Shown here piece by piece: positions 15,320-26,953 of a stretch of 64,000 nucleotides of DNA (position 1 is its first letter; every line of letters begins with the position of its first letter). Below the pieces are notes generated by a model, which was given only the letters and a program-made list of their open reading frames with translations, made no database searches and had not been told where the DNA came from. The DNA comes from Uloborus plumipes (Eukaryota > Arthropoda > Arachnida > Araneae > Uloboridae). Made by a program: the position numbers and the translations under genes. The DNA lies in contig JAXGGA010005502.1 in the NCBI GenBank assembly GCA_038373865.1, positions 1 through 64,000 on the forward strand, in the 5' to 3' direction.

Positions 15320-16394
15320 GTGGTTGACTTCGGTATTCTTTTGCGGAAATCGAACTACATTGGCTTTCACATTAATCTTACTGACTGGTTTTTTTCTTAT
15401 TTAAGTTGTCGTATGTTATGTGTTTATATTAATGGTGCTATTTCTGATGATTTTACTAATACTTCTGGCGTGCCGCAAGGCTCTAATTTAGAACCTTTGC
15501 TTTTTATTTTATTCATTAACGATATATGTAATATTTTTCAACATTGTGATTACCTTCTTTTTGCCGATGATTTGAAACTTTTCAGAGACATTCGTACTGC
15601 CGCAGATGTTACTCTTTTACAAATCGATTTGGATAATTTGCACCAGTGGTGCATTCAAAATAAGCTTTTTTTGAATATTAGTAAATGCAATGTTATGAGT
15701 TATAGTCGTAGATCTGAGCCATTCATTCATTCGTATCAAATTGATAAACAATGTTTGTCGCGTCTTGACTTTATTAAGGATCTGGGGGTCACTTTTAGTA
15801 CTAAGCTTGATTTTACACTACACATCAACAACATCGTTTCTAATGCTTATAGGGTTCTTGGTTTTCTTAAACGAAAGACTAAAGATTTTTCTAATGAGCA
15901 AGCAATTAAAACACTTTATTTTTGCCTTGTGCGCTCCAAACTGGAATACTGTAGTCTTATTTGGGATCCCTACTACAATAACAAAATTAAAATTATTGAG
16001 CAAATTCAATCCAAATTTATTTTTTATTTGTGTTACAGAACCCATAACCATGATTTTTTGACGTATTCATACTCATAATTTATGCAATATTTATCATGTT
16101 CCAAAACCTTAAGTCACGCCGTGAACTTTTGTGTCTTCTTTTTTTTTTATAAAGCACTTAACAATCTAATTGACTGCTCAGATATTATTAATTCTATCCA
16201 TTTTGCTGTTCCAAATAGAACTCTTAGGAGTCATCTGTGTTTTACAAATATTTTTACAAAGTTTAACTACGTTGATAATTTTTGCCTTTTTAAATTTTAC
16301 AAACTTTTTAACTCTCATTGTCGCGTTTTGGATATTTTTAATATGTCTTTTAATAATTTTAAGTCTATTTGTTTAAAAATTTTAAATGTGTAAT
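15320..16394 (+). pseudogene. Reverse transcriptase (jockey-like non-LTR) pseudogene
   Basis: The main frame (15320-16078, 252 codons) carries RT motifs: SGVPQGS at residues 49-55, the block before the active site, then LLFADDLK with the catalytic ADD at residues 82-84. A 'DLGVTF' and 'LVRSKLEYCSLIWDPYY' C-terminal block follows. This order fits the jockey clade and its relatives. The frame runs into a stop at 16078, and the homologous C-terminal tail (FFYKALNNLID..., NMSFNNFKS) continues in another frame at 16082-16393, so there is a frameshift. Upstream, the block with the first catalytic Asp is missing or scrambled. No endonuclease domain is present. The element is not functional. Confidence 0.85.
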
Positions 16395-16530
16395 TTGTTT
16401 TAATTCGTTTGTTGTCTTTTTAATTTTTACAAAATTTTAACTCCTTGTCGTGTCTCAGATATTTTAAACCTGCCTTTTAATTGTTTCAAGTCTATATGTT
16501 TCAATATTTTTAATGTATAATTTGTTTTAT
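16271..16530. repeat. ~130-bp tandem duplication in LINE 3' end
   Basis: TTTTTAAATTTTACAAA... at about 16288 recurs at about 16418. The following ~100 bases (CTCATTGTCGCG against CTCCTTGTCGTG, then AAGTCTATTTGTTT against AAGTCTATATGTTT, then TGTAATTTGTTTT against TATAATTTGTTTT) align at an offset of 130 bp with roughly 80-85% identity by eye. The first copy covers the end of the coding frame and the second lies in the 3' UTR. Confidence 0.7.
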
Positions 16531-16584
16531 ATGTACTTGTTTTACTTGCCACTGTAATTGGATTTTTCTGTAGTGCGCAATACT

Positions 16585-16615
<31 letters not shown>

Positions 16616-17640
16616 TACCCATTGCCCCATCAAAGAATCTTGACTCAGCACCGCGACGCGGAAATGATTTGTCTGTGTACGCCATTGACTGATGCAGAAT
16701 TTTTTTCCGCATAATTAAGACACACAGTGATTTAACGTTTACGGAAAAAATATTCACTACCGTTTTCAAAGATCAAAAGATCACCTTTTTTAAAGCGTTC
16801 TTAGACCATTAGCACAATTTAAGAAGTGAAATCTTATTAATTAATCGCACTAAATCCCTACACTTAAGAATTAAATTTTGTCTCACCACAATTCATGTTT
16901 ATTAAATTTTGTGTTTACCGTTTTAGAAAGCTGTGCGTCAATTTCAATGCAGTTGGAATTTCGCCAAAAATTAATCATTACGAATTGTTGAGCTGCAATG
17001 GAATTCAGATAATTTCAATTGAAACAGTAAGAGGAATTTCGGTCGAAAAAGCGAAATGAGCTATTTTCTGTCACAAATGAGCTTGTGTGTTTTAGTTGTG
17101 TGTTTAGTTGCTGTTAATAGTAATAATGCACTTTGAACTCTTTAATTGGAAAAATATTTTTTTTACTTAGATTTTGCTGTTATTTTCATGTGTTATTTGC
17201 AAAATGCACATTTTGTGAAATAAAAGAAGTGTAATCTTATTTTAATTTATTTAGTCCTAGAACGCAGTACTGTCAAAATAAAAATACAAATAATAAAAAT
17301 AATAGTTTTTTTTTTTTTTTTTTTTTAAACTATTAAAATAAAAACCGAGCTTGCAATCATTGAATTTTTTCCTCTGTGATTGCTAATCCCCAGTCTATTT
17401 TCTTTAGTGGATCAGTTGTTTTATAACAATAAATTAAACATGAGTATTAAAGCGCTTTTAACTTTAAATGATATGAGGTTGGGTGTTCTTGGTTGGTTTC
17501 AAATATTTAAATACTAACACTGTACTTCGTTCTTGCGAAGTGACAAAATTAAGTTTCTTATCGTCTCCCAATTTCTAATTTACTTTCACTCCTTGTTTCT
17601 CGGTCTTTTAGACTATCTTTTCAGCGTTAATATCCAAAAC
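16616..17640. other. Unassigned AT-rich DNA
   Basis: No gene or element ends recognised. Base composition is ordinary for the window until about 17,640, where G begins to thin out. Confidence 0.35.
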
Positions 17641-17820
17641 AAAAACTAAAATCTGAATTTTAAAAATCATCATCCAAAAAAAAAAAAAAGAAAAAACACG
17701 CAATTTATATATTCAATACAACTAAAAACTACACACCACATAATCATATATCTGTTTTTTTATTGTTTGGTAAAATTATATCCCAATTCCAATTAAACAA
17801 TCAAAACGTATAAAATTAAC

Positions 17821-19079
17821 TTTTCAAATTAATATATAACTCAAATTAAAATTTTAAACTACAACACACTCTACACCTAACCAGACTCCCTAACAAAAAA
17901 AACATCCCAACCCCCCCCTCTTCCCTACAATACAATTCCCCAAACCCTTACCATTCACCCTAACCCTACTAATACAACACCACCAACCCTACTCTTACCA
18001 CACACCCACCTAACACAAAAACAATCACACAACACCCACCTTAATAACACCCCAATAACCATGTATTGCTCACCACTTCCCCTAAATATATCTAATAACA
18101 TACCACATCACTCCAAACTCCCCCCCCCCAAAACCTTAACACCACTCCAAAACCTCAACACAACACATCCTTAAACTCATATTCAACCAACATTTATACC
18201 CCCTCACCCCCCACCAATCCCAAAAATCTCATTTCCTTCACAACCCTTCCCCACAACTTTTTTTACAACACCCCTCCTCCTCCATCTACCTCCTCAACCA
18301 TCAAAATATTTCACTCCTCCATCCCCCACCCCTCCATTCCCCCCCCCATACCCAATTTAAACCTCACCTTATATACTTTCTTCAAATACTCTTCTCATAC
18401 ACTAATCCCCCATTGACCTTCCCCTAACTCTATAAAAATACATTACTCTTCCATCACCAACATTCCCCACCAACAAACCCCACTATCATCATTTCACCAT
18501 CCTACCTCTTCCCATCACCCATAATCCTTCAAACACAACAATTATCAAATTACCCCAACAACCCCCACCACCCCCTCTTCAAAAATCCTCATACTCCCCA
18601 AACAACCCACCCACCCCTCCATACTAAAAAGTAATATAATACTAATCTAATATCTTACAACCTATCACCATCAAACATACTAAAATTCTTAACATCTACA
18701 GAACACCATATACACAACATCAACACACATATCCTATTCATTTACACCACACACACCTTCTTTCTACTAAATCATCATACTACTTAAATCCTACAATATC
18801 TCCAAAAACACAACTACTACCAATCCCAAACTTCCTCAATAACTCAACATAATCTAACAATAAAATCAAAAATCTTAACATACCTACTAATCATCCAACA
18901 ACCCAATCTAAAAAATAAATTTCACCCACAACAAACTCTTCACACTCAAACATCATATCACTAATTAACCCATATAACACTTACCTATAACAACATCTAC
19001 CATTTACCTTACAACCTAAACCATTCCCATACAAAACCCTTAAACAATCCTCCTTCCCATCCATTCTATTAAAAATACA
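17821..19079 (+). other. G-depleted tract (six G in 1,259 bp)
   Basis: The plus strand has G only at 17884, 18063, 18068, 18415, 18631 and 18701, about 0.5%. C is abundant (half of the bases in 18301-18360) and there are C runs at about 17911 and 18121. The sequence is otherwise complex, not a simple repeat. The left shoulder (17641-17820) is partly depleted (8 G in 180). On the right, G returns within about 60-120 bp of 19,080. The minus strand is equivalently C-free and G/T-rich. This is what near-complete G-to-A change on one strand (C-to-T on the other) would leave. A laboratory conversion or assembly artefact is the main alternative. No gene can be called in it. Confidence 0.95.
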
Positions 19080-19304
19080 GCCACTAAATTCCTAAAACAA
19101 TCTTCGAACAGTAAAAAAATAGCCACGAATCTTTCTGTCATTCTGCAAACAAAACATCATTGATGGATACAAAATCTACACTGCACTCCTCAATGCAGGA
19201 AAACATGTAGAATCTTTTAAAAAAATAATTAACTTTATACGGTAAAACATGTTGATGTCAGGACGTGACAAACTTTGTCCGAGTTTTTTTGCCGCACCCT
19301 GTAT
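19080..19304 (+). mobile_element. Possible right end of a Tc1/mariner-like element
   Basis: Directly right of the G-depleted tract, an open stretch reads ...NAGKHVESF (about 19185-19220). This resembles the GG.H.E.. C-terminus of several Tc1/mariner-type transposases. About 75 bp further on, GCCGCACCCTG followed by TA at about 19292-19304 resembles a terminal repeat next to a TA target. No left end was found. If the reading is right, the G-depleted tract would cover the rest of the element. This is a weak call resting on short matches. Confidence 0.3.
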
Positions 19305-21562
19305 AATCATAGCTTAAACTAGGAGAGCCACGCAATATAGATCGTACCATACATTTACCTCTAAAGCATCGGGTATTAGGATACGAAAGGATTTTAAAGA
19401 GTTTTTTCCTGTTTCTAAATGGATAAGCAATTTTTCTCTGTGAATATCGCAGGAGACATTTCCATGAAACAAACCTGTTATGGCTCCGTAATAGGACTTA
19501 AATACAGTCCAGCCCGCTAATTACAATATCGGTTAAATATATAATACCGCTTAATATAATGCATTTGCTATGTACCAAACAGTTGTAATGTATTATTTTT
19601 ATCCCGGATAATGGAATATACCGCTTATTAGAATATGTTTTCATGGAAAATGTCTAGTCCATCAAGCGGGCTCGACTGTAGAAGTGTTTTGGCTATGGTT
19701 TTCGTAATTTGTCTTAGAGGCCCATTGCTTACATAATCTAGAGGATTCATGTGAAAAATTTTATATGTACCTCATGTTGGAATAAATGTCTCCGACTTTT
19801 AGGTATTTAACGTCTATTGCAATAGATTGGTTGTTTTAGAATTTAAATAAAATGCTCCTTAATTATAAGGTTTTATGTCATTCTACGCTATTTGAATTCA
19901 GACGGCCAATAGAAAAACTTCATGTAAAACTGATTTTATTAATGTTTTTGTATGCAGAAGCATTACAAACTATTATCTTTTATGTGGACTACCCAATTAG
20001 TTCACTGCAATTATTTTATTTTAGCATTTACAGCCGAAAATAGTCATAAATGTATACTCCCCTGGCCTGTCCAAATACTAGTTTTTATACAAACATGTTC
20101 GACGCTCAATTTTTGCTAACGTGGCTTAATGTTTTTTGCCATAATCATACACTTACATTAACAGAGAAACATATTTCATCAGTAAACATTGAAAAAATAT
20201 TTATTATTATTTTAAAAAAAAATACACTTTTCAACCGGCCATATCAACAGTGTCACCTCCACCTGGCGAACTTCTAAGACTGAAATTTAGCATAAAAAAT
20301 GCATAAGAATGATGTTGATTGCGAATACTAACCAGTGTAATGCTGAGTAAAGTTAAAAGCAAGCTAAGAGGTTTTAAAAAAATTCGAATACTATTGCATC
20401 GGTTCTTGTTGAAAGTGCCTCTAAGCTTACTGCGTCAGTCGCTGTAGTATTCCCCTGGTAAGTATAACTTTTGATATTTCGTATATAATTTTAATGAATC
20501 CATCAGTCCAATGCTCGAGGAAAGTCTTTTATAGCTTTAAAATGTACAGCGATTTGTTTCTTGTAGTTTTCTCGTTTCAAATTAAAACTTACTTTAAATG
20601 TCGTAAACAATTAGTCATGCTGTGTATATAATTCCTTATTCTTCACAAGTGTTTTGCTTATTTATGAGTGATGCAATTAAAGTTTTTTAACTTGAAACAT
20701 TTTTGTAAATCTGTTCCCGATTATGCATTGAGGGGATAATATCAGATCACCTCCAGAGAAACGGTTTGTTGACAAAGTCCGATGATATAGCTGAACTTGC
20801 TAGCTTTTAATCAACCATTTATCTTCTTCTTAAGAAACGAATTTATTTCTGAATCATTTTTATCTCTGATGCATCTTGATAGTCGAATTGTAAAATAGTC
20901 TTTTTATTATTATTTAATAAAACTAAGGATTCTTAACTTCAAGATTAAATGCATATTTTCTTCCTGAAAAACCCATTAATGTCCGTAAAAATCGTTTAAT
21001 AAATCATTAGAAGACATTCACCAGACGTTGCTTTCCAAGTTTTGCATAGATTCAATTGTAAGAAAACGAACTGCCATTTTGCGTTTGCTTTTTCTCAACA
21101 TTTATATACACGAGATGATATTTCCTAAATGAACTATACATATGTCCGCGATTGCTTCTTTATTTAAAGAGCCTCACGCAAAAGAGCCATTCGGAATCGT
21201 ACAAGAATCATCAGTCACTTTTACAGATGCTTCTTTCACTTGAAGTAATCGTGAACGCAATCGTTATGTTTATGGTAATCATGCAACCACAGCCCTCATT
21301 GCTCTTCCTCACTGAACATTATTTCACATGACTCGTGTTCTGGGCCGAAGCAATAAATTATGTCATTACTAAATTTTGCTTAATCTTCGGGTTAAGTTTG
21401 CATGTATTAGATGAATCATTACGAGTATTCATCTCAATCAATGTCAGCCGTCTTATTCGGGACGTTTCGTAAAATTCTATTGATTTCAGGAGCATGATCG
21501 CAAAAGTTTTGTAAGAATTTCAGACATATGCCAATAGTTGGGGCAGCGTTTGTAAAGTATGA
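19305..21562. other. Unassigned AT-rich DNA
   Basis: No gene or element recognised. ORFs at 19852-20043 and 20050-20277 are short AT-rich frames without motifs. Confidence 0.35.
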
Positions 21563-21987
21563 TTAGCTGATTACCCGGCATTGCCCGGGTGCTTATTTTT
21601 CAACATAGCTAATTGTAATTGTTTTTAACTTATTTCATGCTAAAATGAAATAGGTGAGCCTTAAATTTATAATTTATTGTTAATCGTAATCTTTGTTGGA
21701 AAATACTCACATTTAAATGTTAATTTTTATCAATTTGTATGCTCAAAGGCTTATTTCAATTACTATGTCTATTCAAAATCGAAATAAAATGGTCATGTTG
21801 AGACAAAAAATTTAAATTTTGAGCTTTTTGGATTTTTTAAAACCTTCAAAATCCCGCCTATGTAAATTCTAGTGCATCAATGAACCTTTGTGCCAAGTTT
21901 GATGAAAATCCGACGAAAACTGGATTTGTATAACGAACAAACATACAAACAAATATAAATACATAAATCCATTTTTATACGTACAGA
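21563..21987 (-). mobile_element. Small non-autonomous Helitron (family A, copy 1)
   Basis: On the minus strand the copy starts A|TCTGTACGTATAAAAATGG (TC complement at 21986-21987). It ends with a CCCGGGCAATGCCGGG hairpin, TAATCAG and CTAA|T at 21563. Its body matches the copies at 34,649, 48,447 and 57,117: a TTTGTTTGTATG-like block, a 'TTTTCATCAAACTTG' block and an AAAGCTCAAAA block. It is 425 bp with no coding capacity. Confidence 0.75.
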
Positions 21988-23400
21988 TTAGAACCTTTGT
22001 AGCCTTAACAATGCCGCCAGGTTAGGTTGCCTCAATTATCGAAATTTTTGCCTGAACCTCAATTGTCCTGTTTATAAATGGTGGAATTACATTGATGTTT
22101 TAAAATTCCTTTTTTGTGTATACTTTTAATAGATATCAACAGTATCTGAAATCTTTGCTAGCAACGAAGTTGAATTTTTTTGTGTGGAGGTTATATGCTG
22201 GTATTATAGTTCTGGCATGGGAAGAGATGAGGAGAAAACTTGAATTGGAAGCAGAACACTTGATTTTGTGATAAATACGCGAGAACGCTCAAACAGTAGA
22301 AATTTTACTGCTTCCTCTTTCTCGCTGATCATACCCCATTACAAAATGAAGTTTTTTTTTTTTTGCCATTTCCCTGTAGCGCAACTATAGCAGGATTTGC
22401 TTGACGACAAAATGTCAAATTTCGAAATGTCAAATTTCTGAGCTGCTGTATTGGGATTAAAATTTGTTCATTGTAGTCGAAGTTAATTACAATGCCCCGA
22501 TAAACCCGGATAAATTTAACAAAGCGATAGTCTTAAGTAGTGAATAAAAGTTTTCATAAGGTCTTGTGCCTGTCTTATAAGAAAATATATGTTGCCCACT
22601 AAAGCTAATCTTTATTGAAACTTCCGTGGAATACGAATGGAAATGTACAAGTAAGAGCAAGAGGACATCATAATCGATACATCGGATTACAGATATATCC
22701 TACAGGGACATTTTATGAAATTGGTATACAAAACTCTTGTTATTTCCAAGAAATTTATATTAGTTTGTCATCTACTCTTCCAGTTTTTGGAGTTTCATCT
22801 CGGCGATGCGTCTCCACTCCAATTTGCCGATGTGTTTGCATTTATGTTGATTATGTCAAGATACGTAAGCAAACTTTTAAGAAGCGCAGATAAGAGCAGT
22901 TTTAGTTACTAGTTTTAACGCTTCCTTCATGTTTGAATATTTAATTTTAACAAAACCTTATTGGTAATTCCAAAGATCTTGAAATCCATTAATAGTTTAA
23001 ACCTAAAGTTTCAAGCTATTGCGTTGTTATCTTAACCTTTAAAGTGATTTCATATTTACCCACATCGGTATGCCTACAGAAGAAGTTAATAGTACGACTA
23101 ATAGTAGTTAGTACGACTAATAGTAGTTAGTTAATAGTAGTTCATAATACGAGTAAATAATGAGAATCAAGATGCAAATTTGCTAGAAAATCCAAATAAA
23201 GTTATTTCCAAGCTTTTGAGTTTTTCACCTTTCAAGAAGGAATCAATGGAAACAAAAAAAAATGTTCATAGTTTATTGAAGGAAATGATCAACAGAAACG
23301 AATTTCGTTTTGAATTTCGAAATTAACGTATTCAGCTCTCTTCTATCTCTTAACACAAAATGAACACATTTGAAATTCATCCATACTATTTGAAAAATGA
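21988..23400. other. Unassigned AT-rich DNA
   Basis: No gene recognised. A local tandem repeat near 23,090-23,140 contains GTACGACTAATAGTAGTTA two times plus a partial copy. The overlapping ORFs at 22615-22912 lack motifs. Confidence 0.35.
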
Positions 23401-23830
23401 CTCCATTCAAAGGTGTCTTGCTGCATGCACGGAGACACCTCCGGGCGACTTAATGAGTTTCACTTCTACAACGGAATGCAATTCCCATTAATAAACTGGG
23501 ACTTCGTGCGATTCCCACTCCGTTTCCCCTCGTGAAATGCCGCAATCGTTTAGATCATGACTTCGCGCCGAAATACCGTTACCGCACATTGTCAGCTCCT
23601 GCAAAATGTGCCAGTCCATATATACCCGGCCATTCACGGCAGGACCATTTTTGCCCCATTAAATTGGCGCGTCGTCTGCCCAGTAACAGGCACACTCTTT
23701 TAACGGCCGACCCTCCCCCTCCTTCTCTCCACAGAGAAGACCGCAAAATCACCGGATTCGTATGTTAAATACATCCGGTTTCCGGAGGAAGACTTCCGGC
23801 ATTCTCTTCCCTGAAAGTGCTCCCGAATCT
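23401..23830. other. GC-richer island of unknown function
   Basis: About 430 bp is visibly richer in GC and in CpG than its surroundings, for example CGGGCGACTTAATGAG, TTCGCGCCGAAATACCG and GGCGCGTCGTCTGCCC. A 78-codon plus-strand ORF (23532-23768) spans part of it but contains no recognised domain. It could be a conserved exon or regulatory segment, or a GC-richer element fragment. The two other islands, at 32,640 and 37,600, do not obviously align to it. Confidence 0.5.
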
Positions 23831-24400
23831 TCGAGAAAGTTCGACTGTGGAATATCTAAGCATTTCCTTTTTTTTTTCTTCTTCGTCTTCTCCGAGGATT
23901 AGAGCCTTATTCAGGAAACTGCGTCGCTATCATTGCTGAAGATGAATTGTTCTTATTGCAGTTTTCAAATGTTTGCATTCTGGGATAATGGTGCTCAGAA
24001 TACATTTTAGTTTAAGTATTTTAGTTATTTTGAGTTTAGTTTAAGTTTACTGTCTAACATTTTTTCGTGAGATCTCCATATAATCTGCGCACGCACCAAG
24101 TCTCTTCTGACTTTCTCGAAATAGGGTGAAGGGGGGATGCAATGAGGAAGTAGCAAGCGAACAAAACCTGAAGGCATCGGGAATTGTGCATCCTAAACCT
24201 ATCTCCCCTTTTTCGAATGGAAGCGTTCATGGCTGCCAGGCGCACAATACGCAAACAGACAGTAATGCTTTATAATGTCTGAACTATCGCTTACATTTTC
24301 TATTAAAGCTTTTGCTTCACTGCCCGGTCTTCGAAAAAGTTTGACACTGAAATAGTTAAGCACTCCTTATTCTTCCGAGGATCATAGCCTTATTCAAGGA
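23831..24400. repeat. Dispersed ~100-190-bp repeat, copies 1 and 2
   Basis: Copy 1 starts near 23,830 (TCGAGAAAGTTCGACTGTGG, then ATATCTAAGCATTTCC..., then ATTAGAGCCTTATTCAGGAA and ATCATTGCTGAAGATGAA). Copy 2 starts near 24,331 (TCGAAAAAGTTTGACACTGA, then TTAAGCACTCC, then ATCATAGCCTTATTCAAGGA). Related copies are at about 29,333 and 29,582. The copies are diverged and direct. The family is unrecognised. Confidence 0.6.
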
Positions 24401-24402
24401 TG

Positions 24403-24678
24403 AATTGAAGGGCTTGGGAGATGAAGGGGTTAAGTGACAAAACAGAAATTGCGAGAAGTTAAAGTTCAAAGTTTTATTGTTGCAGTTGTTGCAGCTTTTT
24501 TTTTTTTTTTTTTGTTTTCTGGTTTTGTCATTAATGTGCGTATGAAATTGGTCTAATGACATTTACTTTTTGATGTACCAAGCTTTATTTGCTGACATGT
24601 ATCCATTGATCACCATTGTACAGAGTGTTCATTTTTCAAAATGTAACATAGCCCCTTCATCCTCCAAGCCCTTCAATT
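24403..24678. mobile_element. TIR-bounded MITE, ~276 bp
   Basis: The left end AATTGAAGGGCTTGGGAGATG pairs with the right end, whose complement reads AATTGAAGGGCTTGGAGGATG. The match continues through GAAGGGG. The interior has a T run at about 24,493-24,511. Two short ORFs here are incidental. No clear target duplication was seen; superfamily unknown. Confidence 0.65.
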
Positions 24679-25602
24679 GTCATATGCAGCTAAAGCTTAA
24701 CTACGGAGAGATGGCGCGTAACCTTGAAATGGAAATGAACCTCTTCATTTTAAAATAGATCGGATCAGCGGAAAAGTTAATCTTTTACCCACTTGGTTCA
24801 TTGAAGTTTTTACTGCTTTTGTAAAATCTCTGACACTACCAATTCTTAAAAGAAGAGGCCCATTTCCGATTCAACATCCTCCTCCATCTCTCTGTAGTCA
24901 AGCTTTATCATTGCTGAAGATAAAATGCCTTTACAATCGTTTTCATATAGGGGAGAGCGGGGCTAAAAGTTCCGTTTTTTGATCAAGCTCAAAATTCGTT
25001 TTGAAAACTTTGTTCTAGAATTAATATTCTGAGGTTAAAACTTAGTATTATATGTCCCTTTGATATACAGACTGTTTTTTGAGTTGTATTTTGTAAGGTT
25101 TTTTAATAATTAATTTTATAGCAAGTAAAGCCGAAAAGGAACAACTAACCCCGTCTTGGGGCAAGTTGTTCCGTGGTTGGGGCAAATTGTTCCGATATTA
25201 ACAAAACAATGAATAACGATGCTGATTTCGAATTTAACCACGTTGCGAGATGAATAACTACTTAAAAACATAATTCGTATTAAAAAACAATGGTTGATAT
25301 TAGTATGACTTTATGTACGGCTGTATGACTGTATGTACGTTTGTATGCATGTGCGTATGTAGGTATGTCGCGTAACTCAAAAATTGTATACCGTAGAAGA
25401 TTCTAGTCTGATACTATGTTGGCTTTGGGGAGGTCTAGTTGTGTACCTCCCCTTGTGGTTGCATTCGAATGTTCCCGGGGGGCTTACCCCTTCTTTGGGG
25501 TAAATCAGTGTTAATTTTAATGTAGACAAAAGTGATATGAATTGGCGCAATTACTTGACGATATATCGCCAAGCTTTTGGTCGCCAAGTGTTTGGTTCCA
25601 AC

Positions 25603-26389
25603 CAGGGCTGCGGAGTCGGAGTCGGAGTCGGAGTCGAAGAGTCGGAGTCGGACTGATTTTGGACCAAAGGAGTCGGAGTCGGAGTCGCTGAAAAACATAT
25701 CGACTCCGACCACCTCCGATTTGGATGAAATTTTATGGAGGTGAAAACATATCTTTGAAACTAACAGATACAAATTTTCAGCGTCCAATATCCAAATCCT
25801 AAGCATCTAGGATCAATAAAAAGGGCTTCAAAATGGCGGGTCTGCTTTGTGAAACGAATTGCTATGTTTGGGCTTATGCAAGTGAATAAAAAATATTTGC
25901 AGCAAAAATGCAATGTGTTAAAATAAAGTCTGGCAATTTAACAAGAAAAGGATTAGTTTTGTTCGGAGTCAAATGAAAAGAGCGGTACTTGTCTTTTGCT
26001 CTGGAGAAAATGAACTTTTTGGGAGGTCACAGTGACCTCCGAGAATTGCGGTAAATGTGGTGAAATTACTTGCGAGAATTCTTGAGAAAATCGAACTTTT
26101 TGAGAGGTCACAATGACCTTCCATGACCTCCAACTGGGATACCCCAGCTTGCTACCCCCCCCCTAAAGTGAGTCCTGGCTACGACCATGAATAAAAATGA
26201 AACTTTTAAAAATTGACTTAACATTTCAACCTTTGTTTTGGGTTTTTCCCTCTTCACATTTGGGTAAAAAAAAATAAATAATAAAAAAAAGCAGGAGTCG
26301 GGAGTCGGAGTCGGAGTCGAAAGTTTTAAAATCCCGGAGTCGGAGTCGGAGTCGGAGTCGACCATTTTTCCTCCGACTCCGCAGCCCTG
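25603..26389. mobile_element. hAT MITE with GGAGTC hexamer ends
   Basis: The TIRs read CAGGGCTGCGGAGTCGGAG at the left and its complement at the right. They are flanked by perfect 8-bp duplications GTTCCAAC at 25595-25602 and 26390-26397. CAGGG ends plus an 8-bp duplication identify the hAT superfamily. Just inside both ends are arrays of the hexamer GGAGTC (at about 25612-25690 and 26294-26360). These translate into spurious DSDSDS-type ORFs. There is no transposase in the 787 bp. The copy sits inside the TIR element at 24,950-27,791. Confidence 0.9.
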
Positions 26390-26879
26390 GTTCCAACTTG
26401 GTGACAGCTCGCCAAGTTGGCGACAAATTTGCCGAAGAAAATGATTTCTTGAATTTCGGTTCAATTTTTGCGCTATTCGCGATATTTTGCGAAAAATCCA
26501 CTGAATGCTGTTAAAATCGGCCATATTTAGAAAATTAGTTTACGCTCAAGAAAAAAAATGGCAACCCATTTTTATTCAACTTTTTTTTTACCATTCATTT
26601 TTTTCACGCTAATTAGAACAGACGATTTCTGTAAATCCAATTTGAAATTGATTTTTACTAACTTAAAAACGCCTGTATCTTTTTGCCGGGTGAAGCGGTT
26701 AGTAATTTCCAAAGCTGCGCGAGAAAATTTCCTTTAGGTCGTATTTTCTTCGATCTTTCTGATGAGACCTTTGCTTTGAGGCTTTTCCTGTTACGACGGG
26801 ATTTAAAACTTTTTTTGGTGATTGATTTCTTTTTTGCACTAGATGCCGGCAAAATATCGACTTTAATAATGCAATCGGG

Positions 26880-26953
26880 ACTTATAGACACGCGTTGCTT
26901 GACAAAAGTTTTATTCTCAAGGTAGACCGTGCAAAGCCGGGCAACGCATCTAG
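26880..26953 (+). mobile_element. Helitron-like 3' end
   Basis: The sequence GACCGTGCAAAGCCGGGCAACGCAT is followed by CTAG|T (CTAG at 26950-26953), like other Helitron termini in the window. GCGTTGC near 26,892 can pair with GCAACGC at 26,941. The 5' end was not located; the body may extend left to about 26,640. Confidence 0.5.

Larger units (their letters stand above)
15230..16615 (+). mobile_element. 5'-truncated jockey-like LINE with (AAAT)n tail
   Basis: The element begins inside the reverse transcriptase domain (a SGFLKKK-like segment near 15250, corresponding to the SGFR block of LINE RTs). It continues through the palm and C-terminal region and ends in an (AAAT)n tail at about 16586-16615. 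A 3' simple-repeat tail and 5' truncation are typical of target-primed reverse transcription. The 3' UTR contains a local duplication of about 130 bp. No target-site duplication was identified. Confidence 0.8.

Noticed and set aside
15741..16061. 106-codon and 77-codon ORFs overlapping the RT
   Set aside because: They are other-frame shadows of the reverse transcriptase pseudogene.
25435..26524. ORFs with DSDSDS / RLRLRL stretches
   Set aside because: They are translations of the GGAGTC hexamer arrays at the ends of the hAT MITE.
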